In this document: positions 36,591-45,933 of the stretch, piece by piece | How positions within the stretch are numbered: position 1 is the first letter of the stretch | Layout: each line of letters begins with the position of its first letter | Assembly (NCBI RefSeq): GCF_003443535.1 | Contig: NZ_CP031946.1 | Span: forward strand, 2,418,001 to 2,482,000 | Origin: Ruegeria sp. AD91A | Lineage (GTDB): Bacteria > Pseudomonadota > Alphaproteobacteria > Rhodobacterales > Rhodobacteraceae | Reading direction: 5' to 3' | Length of the DNA: 64,000 bases | Program-made: the position numbers and the translations under genes | The notes under the pieces: generated by a model | The model's input: only the letters and a program-made list of their open reading frames with translations | Databases searched by the model: none | Told to the model about the DNA's origin: nothing

Positions 36591-37489
36591 CAGGAAAGCT
36601 CCTTCAATTTGCGTCGGGCCGCAGCCCAGGTGGCAAAAAACGCGACCATGGCACCAAGGATCGGGATAAGTACCGGCAACACCCAGTCTTTGCCCTGAAA
36701 GCCCACGCCGGTCAGAAAACCGCCTGTGTCCGAGGCTTCGGGCAACAACAGAACACCTGTCATCCCCAGCAATGTACCGACCGAAGCCCCGAAAAACGCG
36801 CGATATGTGAACCGCCTTACGAATGCCCCCGCTATGAACCCGTCGCGTGCGCCGACCAGACGCAGCACTTCGATGATCTGGGCATTGGCGGCAAGCGAGG
36901 CATTGGCGGCAAGGGTAATCATGGCCGCGGTCGCACCGCCGATCAGCAGGATCGAAATCCACCCCAGACGACGCAGGGACATCGCCGCATCAACCAGAGG
37001 TTCCCGCCATCGCGAATGATCATCCAGTACGGCGCCCGGCACCTCTGCCCCCAACCGCAAACGCAACCCGGCCACATCAATGCCCGGTTCGGTTTCAATG
37101 ATCTCTATAAGTTGCGGCACGGGCAGCGTATCCAGCGGCAGATCCGGCCCGAACCACGGGGCAAGCAACGCCGCCTGCTCTTCCTGCGTCAAAGCACGGG
37201 CCGAGGCCACGCCGGGCGTTTGGCTAAGAACCGTCAACGCAGCCTCGGTCTGGGCTGCGCGCTGTTCCGCGGACGCGTTGATGCGCAGGGTTGCGGCTCC
37301 GGCCAGCTCCGAAGCCCAACGATCTGCAATGCGCCCCGACGCCAGAGACAGGGCCAAAGCGAATACTGCAAGAAACGCCATCGCACCCGCGACAAACAGG
37401 GTCAGGTGCGCCGTGTATCCCGTTGGGGGAACAACCCGGTCTGCCCGCTTGTCGCCACGCAACAGATTTCGCAGGTCAGGGCTGATCAT
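36590..37489 (-). CDS. ftsX: Cell division permease FtsX
   Basis: 299 residues with four membrane helices (about 28-48, 178-202, 220-248, 270-290) and a periplasmic loop between TM1 and TM2 (about 50-175). It is a partner of FtsE in the divisome ABC-like complex that activates cell-wall hydrolysis. The start overlaps the ftsE stop by ATGA. Confidence 0.92.
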   Translation of the reverse strand: MISPDLRNLLRGDKRADRVVPPTGYTAHLTLFVAGAMAFLAVFALALSLASGRIADRWASELAGAATLRINASAEQRAAQTEAALTVLSQTPGVASARALTQEEQAALLAPWFGPDLPLDTLPVPQLIEIIETEPGIDVAGLRLRLGAEVPGAVLDDHSRWREPLVDAAMSLRRLGWISILLIGGATAAMITLAANASLAANAQIIEVLRLVGARDGFIAGAFVRRFTYRAFFGASVGTLLGMTGVLLLPEASDTGGFLTGVGFQGKDWVLPVLIPILGAMVAFFATWAAARRKLKELS

Positions 37490-38175
37490 AGATCCGCCCC
37501 CGCCAGTTGCAGCTTGCGCTGCGAAATACGCAAGACACGCGCCTGCACCTGGCTTTTGGCCGCGCGGATCAGGCTCAGGTCATGGGTTGCGATCAGGACG
37601 GTTTTGCCCATCCGGTTCAACTCAATCAGAAGACGCAGCAGCCGTTGCGACATCTCCCAGTCAACGTTTCCTGTCGGCTCATCCGCCAAAACCACATCAG
37701 GGGACAGGATAACGGCGCGCGCCAGAGCAGCCCTTTGGCGTTCGCCTCCGGACAGTTCGGGTGGACGGGCTTCAAGCCTAGCTCCAAGACCCACCCAGCT
37801 GAGCAGTTCGCTCAGGTTGTCCTGCTCGGATGATTCCGCGCGCCCGGACACCATCAGAGGCAACGCGACGTTTTCGGCGAGCGTCATGTGGTCAAGGAAC
37901 TGACAATCCTGATGCACGACACCCACTCGGCGGCGCAGTACCGCCAGCTGGTCGCGATCAAGGGCTGAAATATCCTGATCAAACACGCTCAACCGCCCCG
38001 AAGTTGGTAGCAAGGCGCCATAACACAGCTTGAGTAGCGTGGTCTTACCCGTCCCGGAAGGCCCGGTCAGAAAGTGAAACGAACCCGGCTGCAATTGCAC
38101 CGAGACATCGCTCAGCAACTCACCGCCACCGTAGGTGTAGCTGACATTTTCCAGCTCGATCACACGTGCCCCCAT
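37486..38175 (-). CDS. ftsE: Cell division ATP-binding protein FtsE
   Basis: 229 residues. Walker A GPSGTGKT is at 38-45, the ABC signature LSGGERQR, Walker B VVLADEPTGNVD and the H-loop ATHDLSL are all present. The IELENVSYTYGGGELLSDVSV start fits FtsE. The ATG at 38173-38175 was chosen; an upstream in-frame start would add an improbable Pro/Lys-rich prefix. Confidence 0.95.
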   Translation of the reverse strand: MGARVIELENVSYTYGGGELLSDVSVQLQPGSFHFLTGPSGTGKTTLLKLCYGALLPTSGRLSVFDQDISALDRDQLAVLRRRVGVVHQDCQFLDHMTLAENVALPLMVSGRAESSEQDNLSELLSWVGLGARLEARPPELSGGERQRAALARAVILSPDVVLADEPTGNVDWEMSQRLLRLLIELNRMGKTVLIATHDLSLIRAAKSQVQARVLRISQRKLQLAGADL

Positions 38176-38345
38176 TATTTTGCCGCTCTTCTTGCCCGAG
38201 CATGGTCTTGGTTTCAATGGCTCTACCGAGTCCAATTGGTGACACTTGACCCGTGAAACCGAAAACGCTCTTTGCTGTTGGGTCTTAACGGAATATCATT
38301 CCTGAAAAAACTATTATCGGCCCTTCACCCGGCTGAGGAGGCAGC

Positions 38346-39086
38346 ATGCGTCTTACATGTCCGAATTGCAGTGCGCAGTACGAGGTTCCTGACGAGGTCA
38401 TCCCCGAGGAAGGCCGCGACGTGCAGTGTTCCAACTGCGATCAGACCTGGTTTCAAGCGAAGCACCCCACGGAGCCCGCAAGCACACCAGACGACAAATC
38501 AGAAGGGCCTGAACCGGATGACGCATCGTCCGACGTGGTCGAAGCTCAGCAGGATGCCAAACCGGAACCCGTTGAAGAGGTGGTATCCGAAGATGAGCCC
38601 GAAGTTGACGAACCCGTTGCGTCCACCGGAAATGTCGATCCTTCCGTTGCCAGCATTCTGAAAGAAGAAGCTGCTCGCGAAGCGGAACTTCGGTCGCAGG
38701 AAGGCAGTAGCCTTGAGAGCCAGCCCGATCTGGGGCTGGATACGCCGCCAGAGCCCAAGGTACGACCCAAACGGCCTTCAGCTTCGGAAACCGCGGTTGA
38801 TGCCGGGCAGAAAGACGCGTTACCGGATGTCGAGGCAATCAATTCCTCTATGCGATCAGATGAGCCGGAAGAGGCCGCGCAAACACCGCGCAAATCGGGA
38901 GGGTTCTTACGCGGTTTTGCGCTGATGCTGATCATCGGCGTGATTCTGTATCTGATCTATGGAAATGCCCAACAGATCAGCGAGGTGATCCCCCAGACCG
39001 AACCGTTGCTCAGTTCATATGTGTCACTTGTGGATCAGGCGCGAATCTGGCTTGAAGCACAGGTTGGGTCGGGCACCCAGAACTAA
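38346..39086 (+). CDS. Zinc-ribbon (MJ0042-type) single-pass membrane protein
   Basis: 246 residues. The N-terminal zinc ribbon has C5, C8, C28, C31 in CPNCSAQYEVPDEVI...CSNCDQTW. A long acidic Pro/Glu/Asp-rich linker (about 38-180) leads to a membrane helix (about 191-206) and a short tail. Such alphaproteobacterial proteins often sit beside ftsE/ftsX; their role is unknown. GAGGAGGCAGC is a strong SD 4 nt upstream. Confidence 0.88.
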   Translation: MRLTCPNCSAQYEVPDEVIPEEGRDVQCSNCDQTWFQAKHPTEPASTPDDKSEGPEPDDASSDVVEAQQDAKPEPVEEVVSEDEPEVDEPVASTGNVDPSVASILKEEAAREAELRSQEGSSLESQPDLGLDTPPEPKVRPKRPSASETAVDAGQKDALPDVEAINSSMRSDEPEEAAQTPRKSGGFLRGFALMLIIGVILYLIYGNAQQISEVIPQTEPLLSSYVSLVDQARIWLEAQVGSGTQN

Positions 39087-39089
39087 GGT

Positions 39090-41633
39090 CTAGAACCGCT
39101 CCAACAAACGTTTCAGGTATTCCAGTTCGATCTGGGGGCGGTCCGATTCCCCGGTTCTGCGTCGGATTTCATCCAGCAGTTCCCGCGCCCGGCGGTACAC
39201 GTCTTCGCCTTGCAGCAGATTCTCATCCGTTGAAATCGAACCGGCGGCACCCGGGTTTCGGCCCAGTGGATCGCGGTTATTGGCTTGCATATCGCCATCC
39301 TGCGTTCCCTGACCCGGTTGGTTTTGCTGGTTCTGCGCCATCGCCTCGCCCAGCGACCGCATGCCTTCACGCAACGCTTCCATGGCTTCGGATTGCTGAT
39401 CGATGGCTTCCGCCAGATCGTCACCGCGCAGGGCTTGTTCCGCCTCGTCCATCGCACGCCCGGCCCGGTCAAGCGCCTCACGCGCAGCGTCGCCTTCGGG
39501 TGTGCCTGCGCCGGGCAGCCCCTGTTGCTGGCGGCCCAGCTCATCTCTCAGAGCCTGCTGACGATCCGCAAGTGAACCTTGACCCTGCTGGCCTTCGCCA
39601 GCCTGATCCGAGCCTTCCCCCTGACCGCCCTGACCTTCGTGGCTTTGCCCCCGGCCCTGCCCGCCGTTGCGCCCCTCATTGCCCTGGCTTTCACCGGATT
39701 GGGCGCCGGGGTTGAACTGTTCCTGCAAATCACGGAAGGCCTGATCGCTCAGACCTTGCTGTTCGCGCAGGGTTTCCGCCAATCCTTCCATGGCCTGCTG
39801 ACCCTCGGACTGCTGGCCCTGACCCTGTCCCTGGGTCACACGCATGTTTTCCATCATCTGCTGGAACTCTTCCAATGCCTGCTGGGCCTCGGCCATCCGG
39901 CCCTGTTCCATAAGTTCCTGAATGCGGTCCATCATTCGTTGCAGGTCATCCTGCGTCATTTGCAGGGATTCGCCGTTCTGGCCGGGCTGACGCTCGCCAT
40001 CTTCGCCATTGGGCTGAGCCAGCCGCTGCAACTGCTGGAGGTAATCCTGCGTCGCTTCGCGCAATTCCTGCATCAGTTCCGCGATTTCTTCGTCGCTGGC
40101 CCCGTTCTGCATCGCTTCGGTCAGACGTTCCTGCGCGCGGCGCATTCGTTCCAGCGCATCCGCCAGCGTGCCATCCTCGATCAACACGGCAAGATCCCAG
40201 AGTGCCTGAGCGATCTCTGCCTGCTGTTCAGGTTTCAACCCGTATTGATCAAAGGTCTCAAGCCGCCGCAGTACGACCCTCAAGCGCAAATAGGCAGTGT
40301 CCGAACGAAACAGGTCCTCTGGCAGATGAGACACAGCCCGCAGCAGTTGCGCGATGCGAGGCGCGTTGGAGCGCGACCAGAGCAGATCACGCCGTTGTTC
40401 GACCACCGCAGCAGCCAACGGATCAAAAAACCGTCGGGCCGGCAGGTCGGTCACATGTGGTTCGGAGGAAGATTGCTGATCCGCCGCGTCCGTAGCCATC
40501 AAAGTGATCCGGACCGGCAAATGCGCCCAGGGGTGTTGCGAGAAGTCCTCGATCAGATCTTCGGCAAAGTCCGCCCGGTCGCCCGTGATCGGCATCGGCA
40601 GTTCAATCTCGATGGCTTCCCGTGGTTCGGGCTCTGCTGCCAGACCATAACGGCGATCAACGGCAGCCAGATCCAGTTCAATCCGGGCTGAACCTGAAAC
40701 CACACCATAGTCATCTCCTGCGACGAATGGCAGCTTCATCTGCCCGCCCGCCTCGGCCTCAGCCGATCCGGCCACGGCTATCTGTGGTGCCGTGTCGTCA
40801 ATGATATCAACGACCCATTCCCGCCCCGAAGGCCCGTCGATGCGCAATTGACCAGAGCGTTCGGCCACGAATTCCTGCTCTGGGTCGGTCGCAGCTTCGA
40901 CGCCCAGGGCTGAGCTGTTTTCGGTCAGGCTATGTGCGCCAACCTCGCCGTAAAGCCGTAAGGTAATGCGGCTGCCTTTGGGCACGGAAAGCTCCGCATC
41001 CGTTTGATCCGCGAGGTACAGCGTCGGAAGGCCCGTGTAACGGGGTGGTTCAACCCATCCTTCCCAAGTCGGTCCTTGCCCGGCGGCTGCAGTACCCGGT
41101 GCCATATCCACCACCGACCCCACGCGCCACAAAGAGCCGAAAACCAGCGCTACGACAAAAGCCAGCAATGCCGCGTAGCGCAGCGCATACGGATCTCGCG
41201 ATGCCAACCGAAGGTCTGGTTTGACAGGCTCGGCCGTCGCGACCCGTTGCGCCATCCGGGTTTTATGCGCTTGCCATAGCGCCACGGAATCCCGATCGGC
41301 CGCACCGATGGCCTGATCATCCAACAAGGCCTGAACCGGCCGGCCTGGAAGAGTCTCATCCAGACGTATCAGAGCGTCCGCGCGCGAGGGTAGATTGAAC
41401 TTTCGCAGGCCTAGAGCAACTGCCACGAAAAGCGACAAAAACGCCAGCGCACCGGCACCCCAGACGATTTCCACCGAAACGTGGTCCTGAAGCCCCAGCA
41501 TCAACGCCGCAAGCAGAACCAGTACAATCGAGAACACCGGCCAGAATGCGCGCAGCACCTGTTCGGCCACCATGCCGACATGGGTCAGCCACAGGGACAG
41601 GCGCGGAATGGGCAGGTTGGAACGGTCGGACAA
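39090..41633 (-). CDS. DUF4175 (TIGR02302-type) large membrane-anchored protein
   Basis: 847 residues. Two N-terminal membrane helices (about 27-47 and 52-72) and a third at about 150-170, then a beta-rich periplasmic-type region, and from about 560 on a long helical, Gln/Gly/Glu-rich low-complexity stretch (many QQ, GQGQ) and a conserved C-terminal helical tail (ARELLDEIRRRTGE). Family role unknown, possibly envelope-related. The start is TTG (41631-41633): a GGAGG lies 7 nt upstream and no better ATG precedes the first helix. It is convergent with the zinc-ribbon gene. Confidence 0.85.
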   Translation of the reverse strand: MSDRSNLPIPRLSLWLTHVGMVAEQVLRAFWPVFSIVLVLLAALMLGLQDHVSVEIVWGAGALAFLSLFVAVALGLRKFNLPSRADALIRLDETLPGRPVQALLDDQAIGAADRDSVALWQAHKTRMAQRVATAEPVKPDLRLASRDPYALRYAALLAFVVALVFGSLWRVGSVVDMAPGTAAAGQGPTWEGWVEPPRYTGLPTLYLADQTDAELSVPKGSRITLRLYGEVGAHSLTENSSALGVEAATDPEQEFVAERSGQLRIDGPSGREWVVDIIDDTAPQIAVAGSAEAEAGGQMKLPFVAGDDYGVVSGSARIELDLAAVDRRYGLAAEPEPREAIEIELPMPITGDRADFAEDLIEDFSQHPWAHLPVRITLMATDAADQQSSSEPHVTDLPARRFFDPLAAAVVEQRRDLLWSRSNAPRIAQLLRAVSHLPEDLFRSDTAYLRLRVVLRRLETFDQYGLKPEQQAEIAQALWDLAVLIEDGTLADALERMRRAQERLTEAMQNGASDEEIAELMQELREATQDYLQQLQRLAQPNGEDGERQPGQNGESLQMTQDDLQRMMDRIQELMEQGRMAEAQQALEEFQQMMENMRVTQGQGQGQQSEGQQAMEGLAETLREQQGLSDQAFRDLQEQFNPGAQSGESQGNEGRNGGQGRGQSHEGQGGQGEGSDQAGEGQQGQGSLADRQQALRDELGRQQQGLPGAGTPEGDAAREALDRAGRAMDEAEQALRGDDLAEAIDQQSEAMEALREGMRSLGEAMAQNQQNQPGQGTQDGDMQANNRDPLGRNPGAAGSISTDENLLQGEDVYRRARELLDEIRRRTGESDRPQIELEYLKRLLERF

Positions 41634-41670
41634 GACGGGCCTCCGGGGTTTGGCCCGCGCGGTTATCGCG

Positions 41671-42936
41671 TCAAAGCCACGTAGGTATGGTATCGCGGTT
41701 TATGATTTCGTCAAAGCTTGGGCGTTCACGAATGACTGCAAATTGATCGCCATTGACCAGAACCTCGGGGATCAGCGGGCGGGTATTGTACTCGCTGGCC
41801 ATCACCGCACCATAGGCACCCGCGCTGCGGAAGGCGATCAGGTCTCTCGATTTCAGCGGCGGCATGTTGCGCTGCTTGGCAAAAGTGTCACCGGATTCGC
41901 AAACCGGGCCGACGATGTCATAGGCTTGCTGTTCCACGCCTGCCGCCGGCTCCTGTACCGCGACAATATCGTGATGCGCTTCGTACATTGCCGGACGGAT
42001 CAGGTCATTCATGGCGGCGTCGACAATCAGGAAGTCACGGCCTTCGCCCGACTTCACATAGATCACCTTGCTGACCATCAGCCCTGCATTGCCTGCGATC
42101 AGGCGACCCGGCTCTATCTCGATCTCACAGCCCAGATGGCCCAGTGTCTTCTTGATCAAAGCGCCATATTCCACCGGCAGCGGCGGCGCGTCATTCGAGC
42201 GGGTATAAGGGATGCCCAATCCACCGCCCAGATCAAGACGGCGGATGTTGTGGCCTTCAGCCCGCAACTGCTCGGTCAGTTCGGCCACTTTCGTGTAGGC
42301 CAGCTCGAACGGCTCCAGTTCGGTCAGTTGCGAGCCTATGTGGACGTCGATGCCGATCACCTCCAGCCCGGGCAGTCTGGCCGCATGCGCATAGACTTCC
42401 GAGGCGCGGGAAATCGGTATTCCAAACTTGTTCTCGGACTTGCCGGTCGCAATCTTGGCATGGGTCTTGGCATCCACATCAGGATTCACCCGGACAGTGA
42501 TCGGAGCAACCACACCCAATTCCAGTGCAATGGCGTTGATCACTTCCATCTCGGGCTCGGATTCGACGTTGAACTGACGAATGCCGCCGGTCAGCGCCGT
42601 ACGTATCTCTTCCGCCGTTTTACCTACACCCGAGAACACTATTTTTTCTCCCGGAACTCCCGCCGCCTTGGCCCGCAGGTACTCACCGCCCGAGACCACG
42701 TCCATCCCCGCGCCTGCCTGCGCCAGGGTCTTCAGGATCGCCTGATTGCTGGCCGCTTTCATCGCGTAGCAGACAAGGTGGTCCGTGCCGTCAAGCGCAT
42801 CGTCAAACAGCTGGAAATGCCGCAGCAAGGTTGCGGTGGAATAGACATAGAACGGCGTTCCGACCGCAGCAGCGATTTCGGAGACAGGGACATCCTCGGC
42901 GAAAAGCGCGCCGTCGCGGTAGAGAAAATGATCCAT
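41671..42936 (-). CDS. lysA: Diaminopimelate decarboxylase
   Basis: 421 residues; PLP-dependent last step of lysine biosynthesis. The PLP lysine is K60 in CYAMKAASN, the substrate/phosphate segment SGGEYLRAKAAG and the NKFGIP region follow, and the C-terminal CESGDTFAKQR holds the intersubunit Cys. It is downstream of argH and two lipoprotein genes on the same strand. Confidence 0.97.
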   Translation of the reverse strand: MDHFLYRDGALFAEDVPVSEIAAAVGTPFYVYSTATLLRHFQLFDDALDGTDHLVCYAMKAASNQAILKTLAQAGAGMDVVSGGEYLRAKAAGVPGEKIVFSGVGKTAEEIRTALTGGIRQFNVESEPEMEVINAIALELGVVAPITVRVNPDVDAKTHAKIATGKSENKFGIPISRASEVYAHAARLPGLEVIGIDVHIGSQLTELEPFELAYTKVAELTEQLRAEGHNIRRLDLGGGLGIPYTRSNDAPPLPVEYGALIKKTLGHLGCEIEIEPGRLIAGNAGLMVSKVIYVKSGEGRDFLIVDAAMNDLIRPAMYEAHHDIVAVQEPAAGVEQQAYDIVGPVCESGDTFAKQRNMPPLKSRDLIAFRSAGAYGAVMASEYNTRPLIPEVLVNGDQFAVIRERPSFDEIINRDTIPTWL

Positions 42937-42998
42937 ACCTGCGCGCTTAGACCAGAAGATGGCTTCGAATCAATGGATTCCGAACCCATCGACCAGGT

Positions 42999-43154
42999 TT
43001 AATTTCGGGTTGAAACTCCAACCCGGCCATAGCCCGAGATCGAAACTCCGGTGCCCGATTGCTTGGGTTCGGCCGCAGGTTCCGGGCGTCTTGCCGATGT
43101 AGGTTCGCAAGCCGTCAAAACCGCAAATACCAGAAACAGTCCTAGTGTTCTCAT
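42999..43154 (-). CDS. Small lipoprotein, 51 residues
   Basis: Starts MRTLGLFLVFAVLTACEPTS: a hydrophobic signal with a lipobox L-T-A-C (C16) as in LptM-type lipoproteins found upstream of lysA in many proteobacteria. The short mature part ends in GVSISGYGRVGVSTRN. It sits 62 bp upstream of lysA on the same strand. The second small lipoprotein gene precedes it. It is probably an outer-membrane anchored accessory to LPS or cell-envelope assembly. Confidence 0.75.
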   Translation of the reverse strand: MRTLGLFLVFAVLTACEPTSARRPEPAAEPKQSGTGVSISGYGRVGVSTRN

Positions 43155-43241
43155 TTCAGTATCTTTTCTTTGGATGACACGCGCATCGACATGCCACCTC
43201 GCGTTGGTAGATCAAAAACCGATGCGCAATATGAAAATGGC

Positions 43242-43439
43242 TCAGAATCCCAGGTAAATACCCAGCGGTCCACGGCTCAGCCCCACACCGCCGCCAACAT
43301 ACGCTCCGCTTGAGCCAACCCCAACTGTCGCACTGACAGTTGGCTGTGCGGGCGCGGGCTGAACGGGCTCGCCATCGGCTCCGCATCCGGCCAGTATCAG
43401 GCCGAAAACTATAAACAGGCTCGCACGCAGCGCGGTCAT
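43242..43439 (-). CDS. Small lipoprotein, 65 residues
   Basis: The signal [20 protein letters not shown] has a lipobox L-A-G-C (C19). The mature part is Pro-rich and then Gly/Val-rich (SATVGVGSSGAYVGGGVGL), ending in IYLGF. The start overlaps the argH stop (TGATG), so translation is coupled to argH. Together with the 51-residue lipoprotein it may represent a duplicated small lipoprotein between argH and lysA. Confidence 0.75.
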   Translation of the reverse strand: MTALRASLFIVFGLILAGCGADGEPVQPAPAQPTVSATVGVGSSGAYVGGGVGLSRGPLGIYLGF

Positions 43440-44827
43440 CACACGATTGCCTTCCATCGTTCAACCTGAGCACGGACCTGATCCGGGGCCGTGCCACCAT
43501 AGGACTGGCGTGAGTTTACAGAATTATCGACACCAAGGACAGAGTAGACGTCCTTTGTGATCTCGGCATGGACCGACTGCATGTCATCCAGCGTCAGATC
43601 CGGCAGGTCACAGCCCTTGTTCTCGGCCATTGCCACCAGAGATCCAGTCACATGATGCGCATCACGGAACGGCAGGCCCAGTACGCGCACCAACCAGTCG
43701 GCCAGATCGGTCGCCGTCGAGAAACCCGAACCAGCCGTAGCGGCTAGGCTGGCGCGGTTGGCCGTCATGTCCCTGATCATGCCTTCCATCGCCGCCAGCG
43801 CCAGCATCCAGTTGTCGGCGGCGTCAAAGACCTGTTCCTTGTCTTCCTGCATGTCCTTGGAATAGGCCAGCGGCAGGCCCTTCATCACCATCATCAGCGC
43901 CGTGTTGGCCCCAAAAATCCGTCCCACCTTGGCGCGAATCAGTTCGGCCGCGTCGGGGTTCTTTTTCTGCGGCATGATCGATGATCCGGTCGAGAAGCGA
44001 TCTGACAGGGTGACAAAGCGGAATTGAGCCGAGGACCAGATCACCAGCTCTTCGGCAAAGCGCGACAGGTGAATGGCGCAGATCGAGGCCACCGACAGGA
44101 ACTCCAGCGCGAAATCCCGGTCGCTAACGGCGTCTAGCGAGTTGGCAGCGGGGCGGTCAAAGCCCAGCGCCTCAGCCGTCATATGACGGTCGATCGGAAA
44201 CGATGTGCCAGCCAGCGCAGCTGCGCCCAGCGGGGATTCGTTCATCCGGGCGCGGGCGTCACGAACGCGGGACAAATCACGGCCAAACATCTCGACATAG
44301 GCCATCATGTGATGGCCCCAAGTCACCGGCTGCGCCGTTTGCAGGTGGGTAAAACCCGGCATAACCCAATCGGCCCCGGCCTCGGCCTGCGCCAAAAGCG
44401 CGCGGATCAGGGCCAACAGGCCGGATTCAGCCGCGTCCAGCTGATCGCGGACCCACAGCTTGAAATCGGTTGCGACCTGATCGTTGCGCGACCGGCCTGT
44501 GTGCAACCGGCCTGCGGGCTCGCCGATGATCTCTTTCAGGCGCGCCTCGACATTCATGTGGATGTCTTCCAGCGCAGTCGAAAACTGAAACTCTCCGTTC
44601 TGGATTTCTGACAAAACGGTGAGCAGCCCTTCCCGAATGGCTTCAGCGTCACTATCACTTATGACGCCTGTGGCAGCCAACATGGCCGCATGGGCGCGCG
44701 AGCCTGCGATGTCCTGGGCTGCCATCCGCTGATCGAACCCGATCGAGGCGTTGATCGCCTCCATGATCGCGTCTGGACCGGCGGCAAAGCGGCCGCCCCA
44801 CATCTGGTTCGAGGATTGATCGGTCAT
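43439..44827 (-). CDS. argH: Argininosuccinate lyase
   Basis: 462 residues; final step of arginine synthesis, splitting argininosuccinate to arginine and fumarate. The fumarase/aspartase signature [10 protein letters not shown] is at 282-291, and catalytic H161 in PGFTHLQ and GRSRNDQV (111-118) are present. It ends overlapping the lipoprotein gene. A TlpA-like gene is divergent upstream. Confidence 0.97.
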   Translation of the reverse strand: MTDQSSNQMWGGRFAAGPDAIMEAINASIGFDQRMAAQDIAGSRAHAAMLAATGVISDSDAEAIREGLLTVLSEIQNGEFQFSTALEDIHMNVEARLKEIIGEPAGRLHTGRSRNDQVATDFKLWVRDQLDAAESGLLALIRALLAQAEAGADWVMPGFTHLQTAQPVTWGHHMMAYVEMFGRDLSRVRDARARMNESPLGAAALAGTSFPIDRHMTAEALGFDRPAANSLDAVSDRDFALEFLSVASICAIHLSRFAEELVIWSSAQFRFVTLSDRFSTGSSIMPQKKNPDAAELIRAKVGRIFGANTALMMVMKGLPLAYSKDMQEDKEQVFDAADNWMLALAAMEGMIRDMTANRASLAATAGSGFSTATDLADWLVRVLGLPFRDAHHVTGSLVAMAENKGCDLPDLTLDDMQSVHAEITKDVYSVLGVDNSVNSRQSYGGTAPDQVRAQVERWKAIV

Positions 44828-44848
44828 GTAAGAAAACCCGGAGTTGAT

Positions 44849-45415
44849 ATGCGCCTATTTCGTCTGATCCCCCTTTATATGGCCCTTGCGCTGGGTGCAA
44901 ACGCCGCTTTGGCAACCGATGCCGAGACGCTCGCCCCTCTGCGGGAAGACAGCCTGAAACGTCTGATCCTGCACAAGGAACCGAAACCCGCCAAATCGAT
45001 TGAATTCCAACTGGAAGACGACAGCGGTGTCGGAACACTTGCTGATTACGAGGGCAAGTATGTGTTGCTGAATTTCTGGGCCACCTGGTGTGCGCCCTGC
45101 CGCAAGGAAATGCCTCAGATTGCCGAGCTTCAGGAAGAATTCGGCGGCGACAAGTTTCAGGTTCTGACGTTGGCCACGGGTCGCAATTCACCTGCCGGTA
45201 TCAAAAAGTTCTTTGAAGAAAACGGCATCGCCAACCTGCCCCGTCATCAAGACCCCAGTTCGGCAGCTGCGCGTGAGTTTGGCGTGATCGCGTTGCCGAT
45301 CACAGTCATCCTGAACCCCAAAGGGCAGGAAATCGCCCGGCTGATCGGCGACGCGGAATGGAACTCGGACAGTGCGAAGGCGATTATCTCGACGCTCGTT
45401 GGCGCTGAAAGTTAA
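44849..45415 (+). CDS. TlpA/ResA-like periplasmic thiol-disulfide oxidoreductase
   Basis: 188 residues. A signal peptide (about 1-22) precedes a thioredoxin-fold domain with the CxxC WCAPC (C81, C84) and cis-Pro region [11 protein letters not shown]. TlpA-type proteins reduce cysteines of copper/heme-related periplasmic proteins. It is divergent from argH. A terminator/SD hairpin follows. Confidence 0.93.
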   Translation: MRLFRLIPLYMALALGANAALATDAETLAPLREDSLKRLILHKEPKPAKSIEFQLEDDSGVGTLADYEGKYVLLNFWATWCAPCRKEMPQIAELQEEFGGDKFQVLTLATGRNSPAGIKKFFEENGIANLPRHQDPSSAAAREFGVIALPITVILNPKGQEIARLIGDAEWNSDSAKAIISTLVGAES

Positions 45416-45447
45416 CGCATTTAGAAAAATTCGCGGAGTTGTGGTAT

Positions 45448-45480
45448 CCTCCCACGTATTAAGAGTGGGAGGCTTTTTTT
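45448..45480 (+). terminator. Hairpin with T-run that also carries the downstream SD
   Basis: CCTCCCA (45448-45454) pairs with TGGGAGG (45466-45472), followed by C and seven T (45474-45480), then directly ATG (45481). It looks like an intrinsic terminator for the TlpA gene, but GGGAGG in its 3' arm is the only SD of the next gene at a normal 8-nt distance. Folding would therefore terminate upstream transcripts and block translation of the downstream gene. Confidence 0.75.
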
Positions 45481-45849
45481 ATGAAAAATACGATTCTATT
45501 CCTTGCTGTTGCAGGCACATTGGCAATCGCTGGCGCCGCACATGCCGACTACAAACGGGTCAAGACCGCAAAGCAGTTCAATTCAGATATTGTTGGAAAA
45601 AAGCTGACCGACGAACAAGGCAATGTTTTTGTCGCGAATGCCGATGGCACGATTTCAGCCAAACTCAAAAGCGGGAAAAAGTTCAGCGGAACCTGGGTCT
45701 GGAACAAAAAATTCTGGTGCAGAAACGGGGTATTGGACGGCAAGGCACTGGGCACGGATTGTCAGCTTTGGGAAACTGACGGGGACACTGCCCGAATGAC
45801 CCGTGAAAAAGGCAAGGGCAAAACAACCATTTATTCGATCAACAACTAA
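45481..45849 (+). CDS. Small periplasmic protein with GTWxW / WCR / DCQ motifs
   Basis: 122 residues. A signal peptide (about 1-22, AAHA cut) precedes a basic mature part with the spaced elements GTWVWNKKFWCRNG and GTDCQLWE, so two Cys can bridge. The pattern recalls small secreted Rhodobacterales proteins of unknown function (DUF995-like). The 5' end is unusual: the ATG follows a T-run of a terminator-like hairpin. Confidence 0.78.
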   Translation: MKNTILFLAVAGTLAIAGAAHADYKRVKTAKQFNSDIVGKKLTDEQGNVFVANADGTISAKLKSGKKFSGTWVWNKKFWCRNGVLDGKALGTDCQLWETDGDTARMTREKGKGKTTIYSINN

Positions 45850-45885
45850 AGGCATCACCCCCTGTCAATCTCATGATATACTGTT

Positions 45886-45908
45886 CCTGCCCTGCCGGGC
45901 AGGGCAGG
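45886..45908 (+). promoter_or_regulatory. 10-bp perfect hairpin between two small genes
   Basis: CCTGCCCTGC (45886-45895), a 3-nt loop, GCAGGGCAGG (45899-45908). It lies 36 bp after the upstream stop and 25 bp before the next start; no T-run. It may slow transcription or stabilise mRNA. Confidence 0.5.
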
Positions 45909-45933
45909 CATATTGTTTGGAATGGAGGCAATG

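Noticed and set aside
39579..40691. Hydrophobic long frame antisense to the DUF4175 gene
   Set aside because: It is Leu/Phe-rich because it mirrors Gln/Glu codons; no SD and the opposite frame is the better coding candidate.
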